In this document: positions 1 through 7,428 of the stretch, piece after piece
Numbering within the stretch: the stretch's first letter is position 1
Layout of the letters: the number at the start of each line of letters is the position of its first letter
Assembly: GCA_029261405.1 (NCBI GenBank)
Contig: JAJDBK010000011.1
Coordinates: 1-64,000 of the forward strand
Source: Nitrospinaceae bacterium
GTDB taxonomy: Bacteria; Nitrospinota_A; UBA7883; JAJDBK01
Direction: 5' to 3'
DNA: 64,000 nt
Notes under the pieces: generated by a model
What the model was told of the DNA's origin: nothing
Databases searched by the model: none
What the model saw: the letters and a program-made list of their open reading frames with translations, nothing else
Translations under genes and position numbers: made by a program

Positions 1-146
1 TCCCGAAGGGAACGGATATCGAAAAAATAACGGAGGAACAGATCAGATGGATAGAGTGGCAGTTGAACAACCGCCCTCGGAAATGCCTCGGCTACCAAAC
101 CCCGGCGGAGGTCTTTGATAAACTATGCGGTGCACTTGCTACTTGA
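1..146 (+). CDS. IS30-family transposase, C-terminal end (partial)
   Basis: Frame 3 is open from the window edge to TGA at 144-146 and encodes about 47 residues. The stretch QLNNRPRKCLGYQTPAEVF is the typical end of the DDE integrase domain of IS30-family transposases (family consensus LNNRPRKRLGYKTPAEVF). Only the last part of the protein lies in the window, so whether the element is intact cannot be judged. No terminal inverted repeat could be assigned with confidence in 147-174, just before the stop of the convergent downstream gene. The motif is short but highly characteristic. Confidence 0.85.
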   Translation, partial: PKGTDIEKITEEQIRWIEWQLNNRPRKCLGYQTPAEVFDKLCGALAT

Positions 147-174
147 ATGCGGCCTATTCGGCGACAGGCCCTTA

Positions 175-669
175 TTACCTTCTTCCTTTCCCTCCACCTT
201 TTCCACCGCTCCTTTTTTCGGGGCCACTCTTTTCAGCCTGAATAGAGCGGTATATCTTCATCTGATCGCCGTTGAGGATTTTTGAGAGACGCAGTTCCGT
301 GTTTTCGCTGATCTGGTCGAGGGCTATACGCATCTCACGCCTCCCCGCATTCCCTTCCGCCTCATAATTCCCGATGACCGCGTGACGCATGGCGTACATA
401 CCTTCGATAACCGGGGTGACACTTGCGAACTCCTCCACGGTCAGGTTCATTCGCTCTTTCATGATTTTCAGTATCTCGGCGGGTGACCGCTCACCCTTTT
501 GCTTCATTGCATCCGGCTTCTTGTCTCGGGACGGACGCTCACCACCACCACCCGGTCGCCCTCCACCTCTGGCCTCAGCAGTATCACTTGCCATGGCCGG
601 AATTATCAACCACGCTAAAACCAGCGAAAACAAAATGATACGGTCACAGCGTAAATAACTTTTTCGCAC
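175..669 (-). CDS. Small secreted glycine-rich Spy/CpxP-like protein
   Basis: 164 residues. The GTG start at 669 is chosen because GAGGAG lies six bases upstream. Residues 1-28 form a signal peptide (charged start, hydrophobic IILFSLVLAWLIIP, AMA-type cleavage site). A Gly/Pro/Arg-rich linker follows to about residue 55, then a helical region (about 60-150) containing LTVEEFASVTPVIEGM, and a basic Gly-rich tail. The helical part with its LT-x-EE element recalls periplasmic Spy/CpxP (LTxxQ) proteins, which act as chaperones or stress sensors. The similarity is weak, so the function is inferred. It is transcribed divergently from rsgA and looks monocistronic. Confidence 0.6.
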   Translation of the reverse strand: MRKSYLRCDRIILFSLVLAWLIIPAMASDTAEARGGGRPGGGGERPSRDKKPDAMKQKGERSPAEILKIMKERMNLTVEEFASVTPVIEGMYAMRHAVIGNYEAEGNAGRREMRIALDQISENTELRLSKILNGDQMKIYRSIQAEKSGPEKRSGGKGGGKGRR

Positions 670-773
670 GCGATCTCCTCAGGGTTTGTCTTGTTAGACA
701 GGTAGCAGAGATAAAAAGTTCCCGAACCTGATAATATGGTCAATTAATTAAACCATTAAACGGGAGCGAAACC

Positions 774-1820
774 ATTTCTATCATCGATAGCTGGGGGTTT
801 TCCACTTTCTTCGGAGAGCAGATAACGGAAGAGGAGCGGTCCCGTTTTTCTCCGGCGCGGGTGATCGAACCGGGCAGGAGTGTGGTTCGCGTAATAACGG
901 ATGACGGTGTACGGCTTGCCGAACCTGCCGGACGACTCTACGCCGACTGGCCCCCTGCGGTGGGGGATTGGACTCTGACAGCGCCAATGAACGATGACCG
1001 GGTAATGGTTCAGAGAGTGTTGACCCGCAAAACCACCATCAACAGGAAAGGGTCCGGCCTTGCAGTGCAACCGATGGCGGCGAATATCGATATCGGTTTA
1101 ATCGTTCTCCCCTTGTCAAAACCTGTCCGTCTGAATCTGGTGGAACGGGCCGTGGCGCTAATCATGGCCGGGGGCGCAACTCCCGCCATCGCCCTTACCA
1201 AGACCGATCTTTGTGATAATCCTGGCAAGGAACTTGCCAAGGTTCAGGCTGTAGCCCAGGCCGTTACGGTGATTCCGCTAAGCTCCGTCACAAAGGATGG
1301 AATCAACAAAATATCAGAAATATTTGCGCTCTCAGCAACCGTAGCCTTACTTGGGCCATCGGGCGCGGGAAAATCGACACTGGTAAACATGCTGGCGGGC
1401 GACACCGTGATGGCTACCGCCGAAGTCCGGGAATCTGACAACAAAGGACGACATACCACCACAACCCGGCGGCTGATAAAACTTCCGAACGGCTCTCTGG
1501 TGGCTGATATCCCCGGTTTTCGGGAACTGGGGCTTTCAGGAAGTGAAGCGGATCATCTGAACGACGCTTTTACAGAGATTGGCGCCCTGGCCAAAGAGTG
1601 CCGTTTCATCGACTGCTGTCACGATAACGAACCGGGATGCGCTCTCCTTACCGCCGTAGAGAGTGGCGCCCTCGAAAAACGGAGGTTTGAGAGTTATATG
1701 AAACTCTATCGGGAAGCCACATCAAACGCTCTCCGGGCAAACGAAGCGGAAAAAAGAGCCAGCGAAAAGAGGTTTGGCAAAATGGTAAAAGAAGCGAAGA
1801 GGATAAAAAAACACCGGTGA
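774..1820 (+). CDS. rsgA: Ribosome small-subunit-dependent GTPase A (RsgA/YjeQ)
   Basis: Circularly permuted GTPase that assists late 30S subunit maturation. The motifs come in the permuted order: G4 (LTKTDL), then G1 (GPSGAGKST), then G3 (DIPGF). A C-terminal zinc site follows, with the C-x4-C-x-H-x5-C pattern in CRFIDCCHDNEPGC. The first ATG/GTG/TTG codon in frame is GTG at 861, but homologous sequence continues upstream: codons 792-860 encode WGFSTFFGEQ...FSPARV, matching the usual N-terminus before the OB fold. The frame is closed by TAA at 732-734. The codon best placed as start is ATT at 774, seven bases after GGGAG (762-766), giving 348 residues. If GTG 861 were used, the protein would be 319 residues and lack the start of the OB domain. 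Confidence 0.92.
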   Translation: MSIIDSWGFSTFFGEQITEEERSRFSPARVIEPGRSVVRVITDDGVRLAEPAGRLYADWPPAVGDWTLTAPMNDDRVMVQRVLTRKTTINRKGSGLAVQPMAANIDIGLIVLPLSKPVRLNLVERAVALIMAGGATPAIALTKTDLCDNPGKELAKVQAVAQAVTVIPLSSVTKDGINKISEIFALSATVALLGPSGAGKSTLVNMLAGDTVMATAEVRESDNKGRHTTTTRRLIKLPNGSLVADIPGFRELGLSGSEADHLNDAFTEIGALAKECRFIDCCHDNEPGCALLTAVESGALEKRRFESYMKLYREATSNALRANEAEKRASEKRFGKMVKEAKRIKKHR

Positions 1821-1874
1821 GACAGCAACCACAATATGTTGTTGTAATCTTTGTTTATTGCCCATGTATATTGA

Positions 1875-2513
1875 TTATACCCCTCTAGCGTTTTCACCCC
1901 ACAATATCTTGTGTAACTGAAGGTTTATCCGACCGTCCACTCCCGATTCAAGCAACCACGCGACTAACTCTTTACCGTCAACCTTGCCCCACACAGGCGA
2001 AAAGAGAAGATGACAGTGACTGACCTTGCGCGAAACATCTACGGCGGTATTAAAATCTTCTCTTGAGGCGATTACGAATTTTAACTGGTCACGAGGTCTG
2101 ATAGCGTTGAAGTTCGGTTCATGGAAAGAGCAGTCCTGACCCGATCCGGGGAGTTTATAATCGACAACATATTCGGCGCGTTCGTCCATTACGCTTATGT
2201 CAAACGAGCCGTTCGTTTCAACTACTGTTTCATACCCGGAATCGCACAAAGCTCCAATAAGTTCAATGGTTTCCGGCTGAACCATCGGTTCACCACCTGT
2301 CACCTGAACGAGTTTTACTCCGTACCCGCTCACCTTTTCCAGAATTTCCTCGATGGAGAGAGCCGTCCCCTCGGCTTTCGCCGCATAAACGGTGTCACAC
2401 CAACTGCAACCGAGGTTGCATCCGGCAAGACGAACAAAAACGGAGGGTCTACCCGCGTGAACAGATTCACCCTGAATGGATAAAAATATTTCGGAAATGA
2501 AAATGTGAGACAT
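1875..2513 (-). CDS. queE: 7-carboxy-7-deazaguanine synthase (QueE)
   Basis: Radical SAM enzyme of the queuosine/7-deazaguanine pathway that rearranges 6-carboxytetrahydropterin to 7-carboxy-7-deazaguanine. 212 residues, normal for the family. The cluster-binding CxxxCxxC is at C32, C36 and C39 in AGCNLGCSWCDT, preceded by the family opening FLSIQGES. A VTGGEP motif near residue 96 is the SAM-binding glycine segment. The ATG lies five bases below the rnc stop with no clear Shine-Dalgarno, suggesting translational coupling. It is last gene of the fab-rnc run and convergent with rsgA. No other queuosine genes are in the window. Confidence 0.93.
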   Translation of the reverse strand: MSHIFISEIFLSIQGESVHAGRPSVFVRLAGCNLGCSWCDTVYAAKAEGTALSIEEILEKVSGYGVKLVQVTGGEPMVQPETIELIGALCDSGYETVVETNGSFDISVMDERAEYVVDYKLPGSGQDCSFHEPNFNAIRPRDQLKFVIASREDFNTAVDVSRKVSHCHLLFSPVWGKVDGKELVAWLLESGVDGRINLQLHKILWGENARGV

Positions 2514-2518
2514 CCGGG

Positions 2519-3238
2519 CTAAGAGTAGGTTGAGGCCAGGCTCTCCAGTGTCATTTTAGCGGCTTCCTGTTCCGCCTCTTTTTTAGTCCTGCCGGTACCG
2601 GCGCCGTGAGGTTTATTTTCCACCCAGACCTGGATTGTAAAAGTCTTTTTGTGATCGGGTCCGCTCTCGTCTACAAGTTTATAGCTCACTGGCGGCAATC
2701 CCTTGGAATTGATGAAAGTCTGCAACCGACCTTTGTGATCCCCCACTTTGCCGTTGATGACCGTATCGTCAATAACGTTTTTCATGATTAGCAACAGTAC
2801 CTGGTATGTAGTGTCGAAAGAGGAATCGAGAAAAATCGCCGCCACCACCGCTTCAAAAGCGTTGGCCAGAAGAGAGTTTTTATCCCTGCCGCCCGAAACT
2901 TCCTCACCTCTCCCCAATAGCAGAAATTCCCCCAGCCCGAGTTCCCGGGCCATGACTGCAAGTGACTGCTCATTTACCAGTTGGGATCTGATTCTGGAAA
3001 GATCACCCTCCCGTAGTCGGCGCCCATTGAGAACTATATAGCGGGAGACGATTAAATCGAGGGCGGAATCGCCAAGAAACTCGAACCGTTCGTTATCCAG
3101 GATTATGGGATTGTTGCATTCGTTACTGTAAGAACGGTGGGTCAACGCCTTGTTTAATAACTTTATATCCCGGAACGTATAACCTAGGCGGAGTGAAAGT
3201 TCTTTAAGTTGTGTTGTCCGGGTTTCGTCAACAGGCAT
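2519..3238 (-). CDS. rnc: Ribonuclease III
   Basis: Double-strand-specific endoribonuclease for rRNA processing and RNA turnover. 239 residues. The endonuclease signature NERFEFLGDSALDL is at about 49-62, with E50, E53 and D57 matching E38, E41 and D45 of the E. coli enzyme. The second metal-binding element is LLANAFEAVVAAIFLD: its Glu is present, and an Asn stands where E. coli has Asp114. A double-stranded-RNA-binding domain fills the last 75 residues (KGRLQTFINSKG to the end). It lies 14 bases below the fabF stop, an arrangement common in bacteria (fabF-rnc). Confidence 0.95.
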   Translation of the reverse strand: MPVDETRTTQLKELSLRLGYTFRDIKLLNKALTHRSYSNECNNPIILDNERFEFLGDSALDLIVSRYIVLNGRRLREGDLSRIRSQLVNEQSLAVMARELGLGEFLLLGRGEEVSGGRDKNSLLANAFEAVVAAIFLDSSFDTTYQVLLLIMKNVIDDTVINGKVGDHKGRLQTFINSKGLPPVSYKLVDESGPDHKKTFTIQVWVENKPHGAGTGRTKKEAEQEAAKMTLESLASTYS

Positions 3239-3252
3239 AAACTACAAGCTCG

Positions 3253-4497
3253 TTAACCTTTATGTTTGCGGAAAATCAGCGAACCGTTAACCCCTCCAAA
3301 CCCGAAGGAGTTGGAAAGGGCGCAATCGAGTTCTTTATTGATGGCTTTGTTTGGGGTATAGAAAAGGTCGCATTTCGGGTCCGGCTCCATAAGGTTAATG
3401 GTAGGCGGAATTACCCCGGTTTCGATTGCTTTTATGGTAAAGATCGCCTCAACCCCTCCGGCGGCGCCAAGAAGGTGACCAATCATCGATTTTGTCGAAG
3501 AGATGGTCAGATTATCCGTATGATAGCCAAACCCCTGCCTGATAGCGTTGGTTTCGATGGCGTCGGCCATGGTGGAGGTGGCGTGAGCGTTGATGTATCC
3601 GATATCTTCAGGCTCGATCCCCGCGTCGGCGATGGCCTTTTTCATACATCGCAACGCGCCGTTACCATCCGAGGGGGGAGCTGTCATATGATACGCATCG
3701 GCGCTCATACCGTACCCGATAACCTCGGAGTATATCTTTGCGCCTCTGGCTTTTGCGTGTTCCATATTTTCCAGAACAATCACGCCCGCTCCTTCACCTA
3801 TAACAAAACCGTCACGGTCCTTGTCGAAAGGTCGGCTTGCGGTGGCGGGATCGTCATTTCTTTTCGATAACGCCTTGGCGGCTCCAAATCCGGCTACAGT
3901 AAGACCGGTGATAGCCGCCTCGGCGCCACCTGCTACAACGATGTCCGCATCTCCACGCTCTATGATTCTGGCGGCGTCACCGATAGCCGACGCGCCGGTG
4001 GTACACGCGGTTACAGGACAATCCATCGGCCCTTTGAGACCGAAATGGATCGAGACCTGACCGGCCGCCATGTTGGCCAGCACAGCGGGAATAAAGAAAG
4101 GGGATACTTTTTTCGGGCCACGATCCAGAAGAGTCCTGCCGGTAGATTCAATCAGAGGCAGGCCGCCGATACCAGAGCCTATAACAACGCCAAACCTTTC
4201 AGATTGTTCCGTTGTCAGCTTTGATGGCTCCAGCCCTGCGTCATCCAATGCGAACTTTGTGGCGGCGATAGCGTACTGGATGAAGAGGTCCATCTTCTTG
4301 ACCTCTTTACCATCGATATAGTCTCGCGGGTCAAAGTCGGTTATCTCGCCCGCAATTTGAGTGGAGTAATCGGATGCGTCAAACCTCGTTATGGGACCGA
4401 TACCATTGCGACCGTTTACAATACCTTCCCAAGTCTTCTCCACACCCAACCCCAGAGGGGTGACCATGCCAAGACCGGTTACTGCTATATTCTTCAT
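3253..4497 (-). CDS. fabF: Beta-ketoacyl-ACP synthase II
   Basis: Condensing enzyme that elongates acyl-ACP with malonyl-ACP in fatty acid synthesis. 414 residues, full length. The catalytic triad is visible: nucleophile C165 in TACTTGASA, H305 in INAHATST and H341 in MIGHLLGAAGG. The protein opens with the thiolase-fold sequence VTGLGMVTPLG. It lies about 60 bp below acpP in the usual fabD-fabG-acpP-fabF order. Spacing and shared strand indicate one transcription unit. Confidence 0.97.
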   Translation of the reverse strand: MKNIAVTGLGMVTPLGLGVEKTWEGIVNGRNGIGPITRFDASDYSTQIAGEITDFDPRDYIDGKEVKKMDLFIQYAIAATKFALDDAGLEPSKLTTEQSERFGVVIGSGIGGLPLIESTGRTLLDRGPKKVSPFFIPAVLANMAAGQVSIHFGLKGPMDCPVTACTTGASAIGDAARIIERGDADIVVAGGAEAAITGLTVAGFGAAKALSKRNDDPATASRPFDKDRDGFVIGEGAGVIVLENMEHAKARGAKIYSEVIGYGMSADAYHMTAPPSDGNGALRCMKKAIADAGIEPEDIGYINAHATSTMADAIETNAIRQGFGYHTDNLTISSTKSMIGHLLGAAGGVEAIFTIKAIETGVIPPTINLMEPDPKCDLFYTPNKAINKELDCALSNSFGFGGVNGSLIFRKHKG

Positions 4498-4558
4498 CGT
4501 TTACGGTTAAATGATAGATTGCGGGGGCGCATCAAAAACGCCTTTTGAACCTGCCAAC

Positions 4559-4798
4559 CTAATTGCTGGCTGTGGCTTTGTCTATATAATCGTAAGCTTG
4601 CTGGACCGTCAGGATTTTTTCAGCGTCTTCGTCCGGGATCTCGATATCGAAAGCCTCTTCGAAAGCCATGACAAGCTCCACTACATCCAACGAGTCAGCA
4701 TTTAGATCGGTGTCGAATTTCGCCGAGGAGATCACCTTGTCAGGCTCTACTTCCAGTTGCTCGACTATGATCGTCTTGACCTTCTCTTCAATCGACAT
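4559..4798 (-). CDS. acpP: Acyl carrier protein
   Basis: 79-residue carrier whose Ser36 in the DSL motif ([12 protein letters not shown]) takes the phosphopantetheine arm. The helix pattern and acidity ([16 protein letters not shown]) are typical. The frame is open a little further, to a TTG at 4813, but ATG at 4798 is chosen: it follows GGAGAAG at good spacing and starts MSIEEKV like other ACPs. The Shine-Dalgarno itself would be read as codons in the longer version. It sits between fabG and fabF. Confidence 0.97.
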   Translation of the reverse strand: MSIEEKVKTIIVEQLEVEPDKVISSAKFDTDLNADSLDVVELVMAFEEAFDIEIPDEDAEKILTVQQAYDYIDKATASN

Positions 4799-4860
4799 AT
4801 TTATCTTCTCCAAGAAACAGTTTTTTTTTGTCGGTATATTCTATAACAGGAACGGGCGGC

Positions 4861-4885
4861 ATAAAAGGCGTTTTCACACACGCCT
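4861..4885 (-). terminator. Hairpin between fabG and acpP (terminator or attenuator)
   Basis: On the minus strand AGGCGT...ACGCCT forms a six-base-pair stem (4866-4871 with 4880-4885), followed by TTTTAT, just after the fabG stop at 4890. It resembles a short intrinsic terminator inside the operon. If it works only partly it would set the level of acpP relative to fabG, or separate an acpP-fabF-rnc-queE transcript. Confidence 0.5.
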
Positions 4886-4889
4886 CTAT

Positions 4890-5621
4890 TCACATCGCCA
4901 TACCACCGTCGATAACCAGTGTATGACCGGTGATGTAAGCTGATTCATCGGAGGCCAGAAACAGCGCGCCCGCCGAAATATCGTCCACTTTCCCGAAACT
5001 TCCCAATGGAATGGTGGCGATGGTCTGCTCTTTTACTTTCTCGCCAAGAGCCCCGGTCATATCAGTTTCGATAAATCCTGGCGCAATGGCGTTGATCCTG
5101 ATACCCCTGCCGCCAAGCTCTTTGGCCGTCGATTTGGTCAGACCGATAAGACCCGCCTTGGAGGCGCAATAGTTCGCCTGACCGGCGTTGCCCACCATGC
5201 CCACCACCGAAGAGATATTTATGATGGCGCCCGACCTTTGTTTCATCATTATCTTGCCCACAGCGCGGGTTGTAACAAAAGCGCCTTTCAGGTTGACCCG
5301 GATAACTTCGTCGAAATCCTCATCTTTCATCCGGACCAGAAGCCCATCGCGGGTGACCCCTGCGTTATTTACCAGAATATCAATTTTGCCGAATTTTTCT
5401 TTTGTCTGCTTGGCAACCTGGTCGGCAAATGCGGAATCACCCACATCGCCTGTCATCGCCTCGATGGGTGTTCCCAGCTTTTCGATCAACGAATCAAGCG
5501 GCGTGGAACGGGTAACCAGCGTGAGGTTTGCGCCCTCTTTTGCAAATCGTTCGGCTATGGCGGCCCCGATACCTCTGCTGGCGCCGGTTATGATGGCGGT
5601 CTTGCCCGTAAGCATTCCCAT
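4890..5621 (-). CDS. fabG: 3-oxoacyl-ACP reductase
   Basis: NADPH-dependent short-chain dehydrogenase that reduces 3-oxoacyl-ACP in each round of fatty acid elongation. 243 residues. The Rossmann glycine motif is GASRGIGAA near residue 13, and the NNAG motif is at about 85-88. The catalytic residues are the Ser in INISSVVG (S137/S138), Y151 and K155 in NYCASKAG. The C-terminus YITGHTLVIDGGMAM is typical. The start lies eight bases below the fabD stop, so translation is probably coupled. Confidence 0.97.
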   Translation of the reverse strand: MGMLTGKTAIITGASRGIGAAIAERFAKEGANLTLVTRSTPLDSLIEKLGTPIEAMTGDVGDSAFADQVAKQTKEKFGKIDILVNNAGVTRDGLLVRMKDEDFDEVIRVNLKGAFVTTRAVGKIMMKQRSGAIINISSVVGMVGNAGQANYCASKAGLIGLTKSTAKELGGRGIRINAIAPGFIETDMTGALGEKVKEQTIATIPLGSFGKVDDISAGALFLASDESAYITGHTLVIDGGMAM

Positions 5622-5629
5622 ATCTCCCC

Positions 5630-6571
5630 CTATTCCTGGTTATTGATGGCTGTGAGAGCTGATACACCCTTTTCGATATCGCTCTCGTCGCTGACCTGAG
5701 TTACTTTTATCGATTTTTCTATGCGACGCATCAACCCTGCCAGAACTTTTCCCGGCCCCAGTTCGAGCGCCTGTTCTACTTCCATACCGGCGAGGGTTTT
5801 CATCGAATCCACCCACTCTACACAGCCTGTTACCTGCTTGACAAGACCATCTCTTATCTCGTCAGCGGTATCGCAGGTTTTCGCGTCGATGTTTCTTATG
5901 ACCGGGAACTCCGGATCGGAAAACTCGATATCGGCCATGAATTTTTCCAGACCGTCCCGGGCGGGTTGCATGAAACGTGTGTGGAAAGGAGCGGAGACGG
6001 TGAGTTTAACAACCTTTTTCGCTCCATTGGCTTTCATTATGTCGATGGCCTTGTCGATTTCGGAGGTTTTACCAGCTATGACGGTCTGTTCCGGGCTGTT
6101 GAAATTTGCGGGCCATACGTTCCGGAAATTCTCGCGGCACACCTCGTCCACCTTTGCGGTGGTCAATCCAATGACAGCCGCCATTGACCCTTCGCCGGGA
6201 GGTGTGGCGCTCTGCATCAGTTCGCCCCTTTTCCGCACGATCCTGATGGCGTCGGCGAAACCAAAAACCCCGGCCGCCCAACATGCGCTGAATTCCCCCA
6301 GGGAATGTCCCGCTACAGCCGCTGGCGCAAAAGCTCCTTTTTCGAGTAGAGCTTCGGTGGCGATAACGGATGCGAGCAGGATGGCCGGCTGAGTGTTGGC
6401 GGTAAGGTTCAGTTCGGTACCCGGCCCTTCGAGGATCAGTTTCCCTATATCGAATTTCAGTAGATCGTTGGCCTCTTGCACACGGGCGATAGCGTTGGAT
6501 GACGATCCGATAAGACCGGCCCCCATCCCTACAAACTGGGACCCCTGTCCCGGAAACAGAAAAGCAAACAT
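5630..6571 (-). CDS. fabD: Malonyl-CoA:ACP transacylase
   Basis: Loads malonyl groups onto ACP. 313 residues. The first codons give FAFLFPGQGSQFVGMG, the nucleophile is S90 in GHSLGEFS, and the catalytic His is in APFHTRFM. It leads the fabD-fabG-acpP-fabF-rnc-queE run. Its 5-prime end and promoter are duplicated 750 bp upstream (see the direct repeats). The usual upstream partners plsX and fabH are absent; the restriction-modification island lies there instead. Confidence 0.97.
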   Translation of the reverse strand: MFAFLFPGQGSQFVGMGAGLIGSSSNAIARVQEANDLLKFDIGKLILEGPGTELNLTANTQPAILLASVIATEALLEKGAFAPAAVAGHSLGEFSACWAAGVFGFADAIRIVRKRGELMQSATPPGEGSMAAVIGLTTAKVDEVCRENFRNVWPANFNSPEQTVIAGKTSEIDKAIDIMKANGAKKVVKLTVSAPFHTRFMQPARDGLEKFMADIEFSDPEFPVIRNIDAKTCDTADEIRDGLVKQVTGCVEWVDSMKTLAGMEVEQALELGPGKVLAGLMRRIEKSIKVTQVSDESDIEKGVSALTAINNQE

Positions 6572-6640
6572 TGACGACCGCTAATTGTTTAAATTAATTG
6601 GGAAAGATACTGGAAACAGCCCCAAAGTGTCAAGCCACAC
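6541..6640. repeat. Direct repeat copy 1 (native fabD promoter and start)
   Basis: 100 bp matching 7291-7390 at an offset of exactly 750, with five mismatches (6543, 6615, 6618, 6619, 6621). It covers the first ten fabD codons, the start codon, the leader and the promoter. Similarity stops sharply on the right after CAAGCCACAC. Confidence 0.9.
6604..6633 (-). promoter_or_regulatory. Sigma-70-type promoter of the fabD operon
   Basis: On the minus strand a perfect -35 TTGACA (6628-6633) is followed by 18 bases and a -10 TATCTT (6604-6609), about 33 bp before the fabD ATG at 6571. The duplicate repeat carries the same two hexamers at 7378-7383 and 7354-7359. Four of the five base differences between the two copies fall in the spacer, none in the hexamers. 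Confidence 0.6.
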
Positions 6641-6953
6641 AGACGATGTGCCTTTTTGCACTGATTCCTTTATGGGATTGCGATGGTGGTTCCCCCACTA
6701 CTGTACTGTTTTTACTTCACATGTATCCAAATCAATAAGAGGCGTATTATCAAGCTATTAGAGTTATTTATCAGATGAATACGACCTGTTTTTATAGCAG
6801 AATTGAATTGTCGGAATACACTCACAATCATAACTCATTATTATACAAACGTATATAACGCATATCCTGCAGTGGCGCCATCCTTGCTCCTACTAACCGT
6901 ATAGATTTATTCTCTGCATACAGACCATTCTAGCCCAGCTTAAGGAGGAGAAA
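6641..6953. other. AT-rich spacer with no gene
   Basis: About 310 bp of AT-rich sequence between repeat copy 1 and the Cys-rich gene. I see no open frame with coding character, no tRNA and no clear consensus promoter. Its composition differs from the fab genes and resembles the restriction-modification genes, consistent with acquired DNA. Confidence 0.5.
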
Positions 6954-7163
6954 ATGGATATGGTTCTTGAAAATAAAACCTTGAGTAAAATGAAATGCGG
7001 TACATGTCGTAACTTTTTCTGGATTTATCGTCCATCAATGAGTCGTGGAAATGGCTTATGTCTTGTGGAAGAGGACAAGTGCGATAGCGATTGGAACCCG
7101 GAAGGTGTTGTCAGGCATGCGGCTGATGATTGCATAAGACCAGATTGTTACTCTAAATCATAG
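6954..7163 (+). CDS. Cys-rich mini-protein, unknown function
   Basis: 69 residues behind a very strong Shine-Dalgarno (AAGGAGG, about 6942-6948). Six cysteines are arranged as KCGTCRNFF at about 15-18, GLCLVEEDKC in the middle and DDCIRPDC near the end. This suggests a small zinc- or iron-sulfur-binding fold. I do not recognise the family. It lies alone between the two fabD-derived repeats, on the strand opposite to its neighbours, and looks like cargo of a small mobile unit. No signal peptide is present. Confidence 0.6.
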   Translation: MDMVLENKTLSKMKCGTCRNFFWIYRPSMSRGNGLCLVEEDKCDSDWNPEGVVRHAADDCIRPDCYSKS

Positions 7164-7290
7164 CCTGACATTTCATAACTACTGTGACTACGCTCACAAC
7201 GATATGTGAAAGTCTCTGGAATTGCAGGCGCCCCAGTCTGATTTGCGTAGGGAATGTTTATATGAATAGGCGCTACTTGCTGATAAATGG

Positions 7291-7390
7291 ACGCCTGTCC
7301 CGGAAACAGAAAAGCAAACATTGACGACCGCTAATTGTTTAAATTAATTGGGAAAGATACTGGACACGACTCCAAAGTGTCAAGCCACAC
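7291..7390. repeat. Direct repeat copy 2 (displaced fabD promoter and 5-prime stub)
   Basis: Second copy of the 100-bp sequence at 6541-6640. Read on the minus strand it has the TTGACA/TATCTT promoter, leader, ATG (at 7321) and codons MFAFLFPGQ, then leaves fabD and runs into unrelated sequence. It is therefore a 5-prime fabD stub left by duplication or insertion, with a promoter pointing antisense to the Cys-rich gene. Confidence 0.85.
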
Positions 7391-7428
7391 CTTGTTTGTA
7401 GAATCAACTGGGGGCTATTCTCCTGGAA

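Noticed and set aside
861-863. GTG 861 as rsgA start
   Set aside because: Conserved RsgA sequence (WGFSTFFGEQ to SPARV) is encoded directly upstream in the same frame, so the protein must start earlier.
1821-1874. Imperfect palindrome around CAACCACAATATGTTGTTG between rsgA and queE
   Set aside because: The stem is short and imperfect and lacks a T-tract; not convincing as a bidirectional terminator.
4799-4813. TTG start five codons upstream for acpP
   Set aside because: These codons contain the Shine-Dalgarno GGAGAAG of the ATG at 4798, and ACPs normally begin MSxxExV.
5188-5699. Long open frames on the plus strand opposite fabG
   Set aside because: They lie wholly inside a certain gene on the other strand, carry no Shine-Dalgarno and have no recognisable motif.
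7242-7257. TTTGCGTAGGGAATG shared with about 8507-8521
   Set aside because: A 15-16-base match within 64 kb is near what chance allows and has no flanking similarity.
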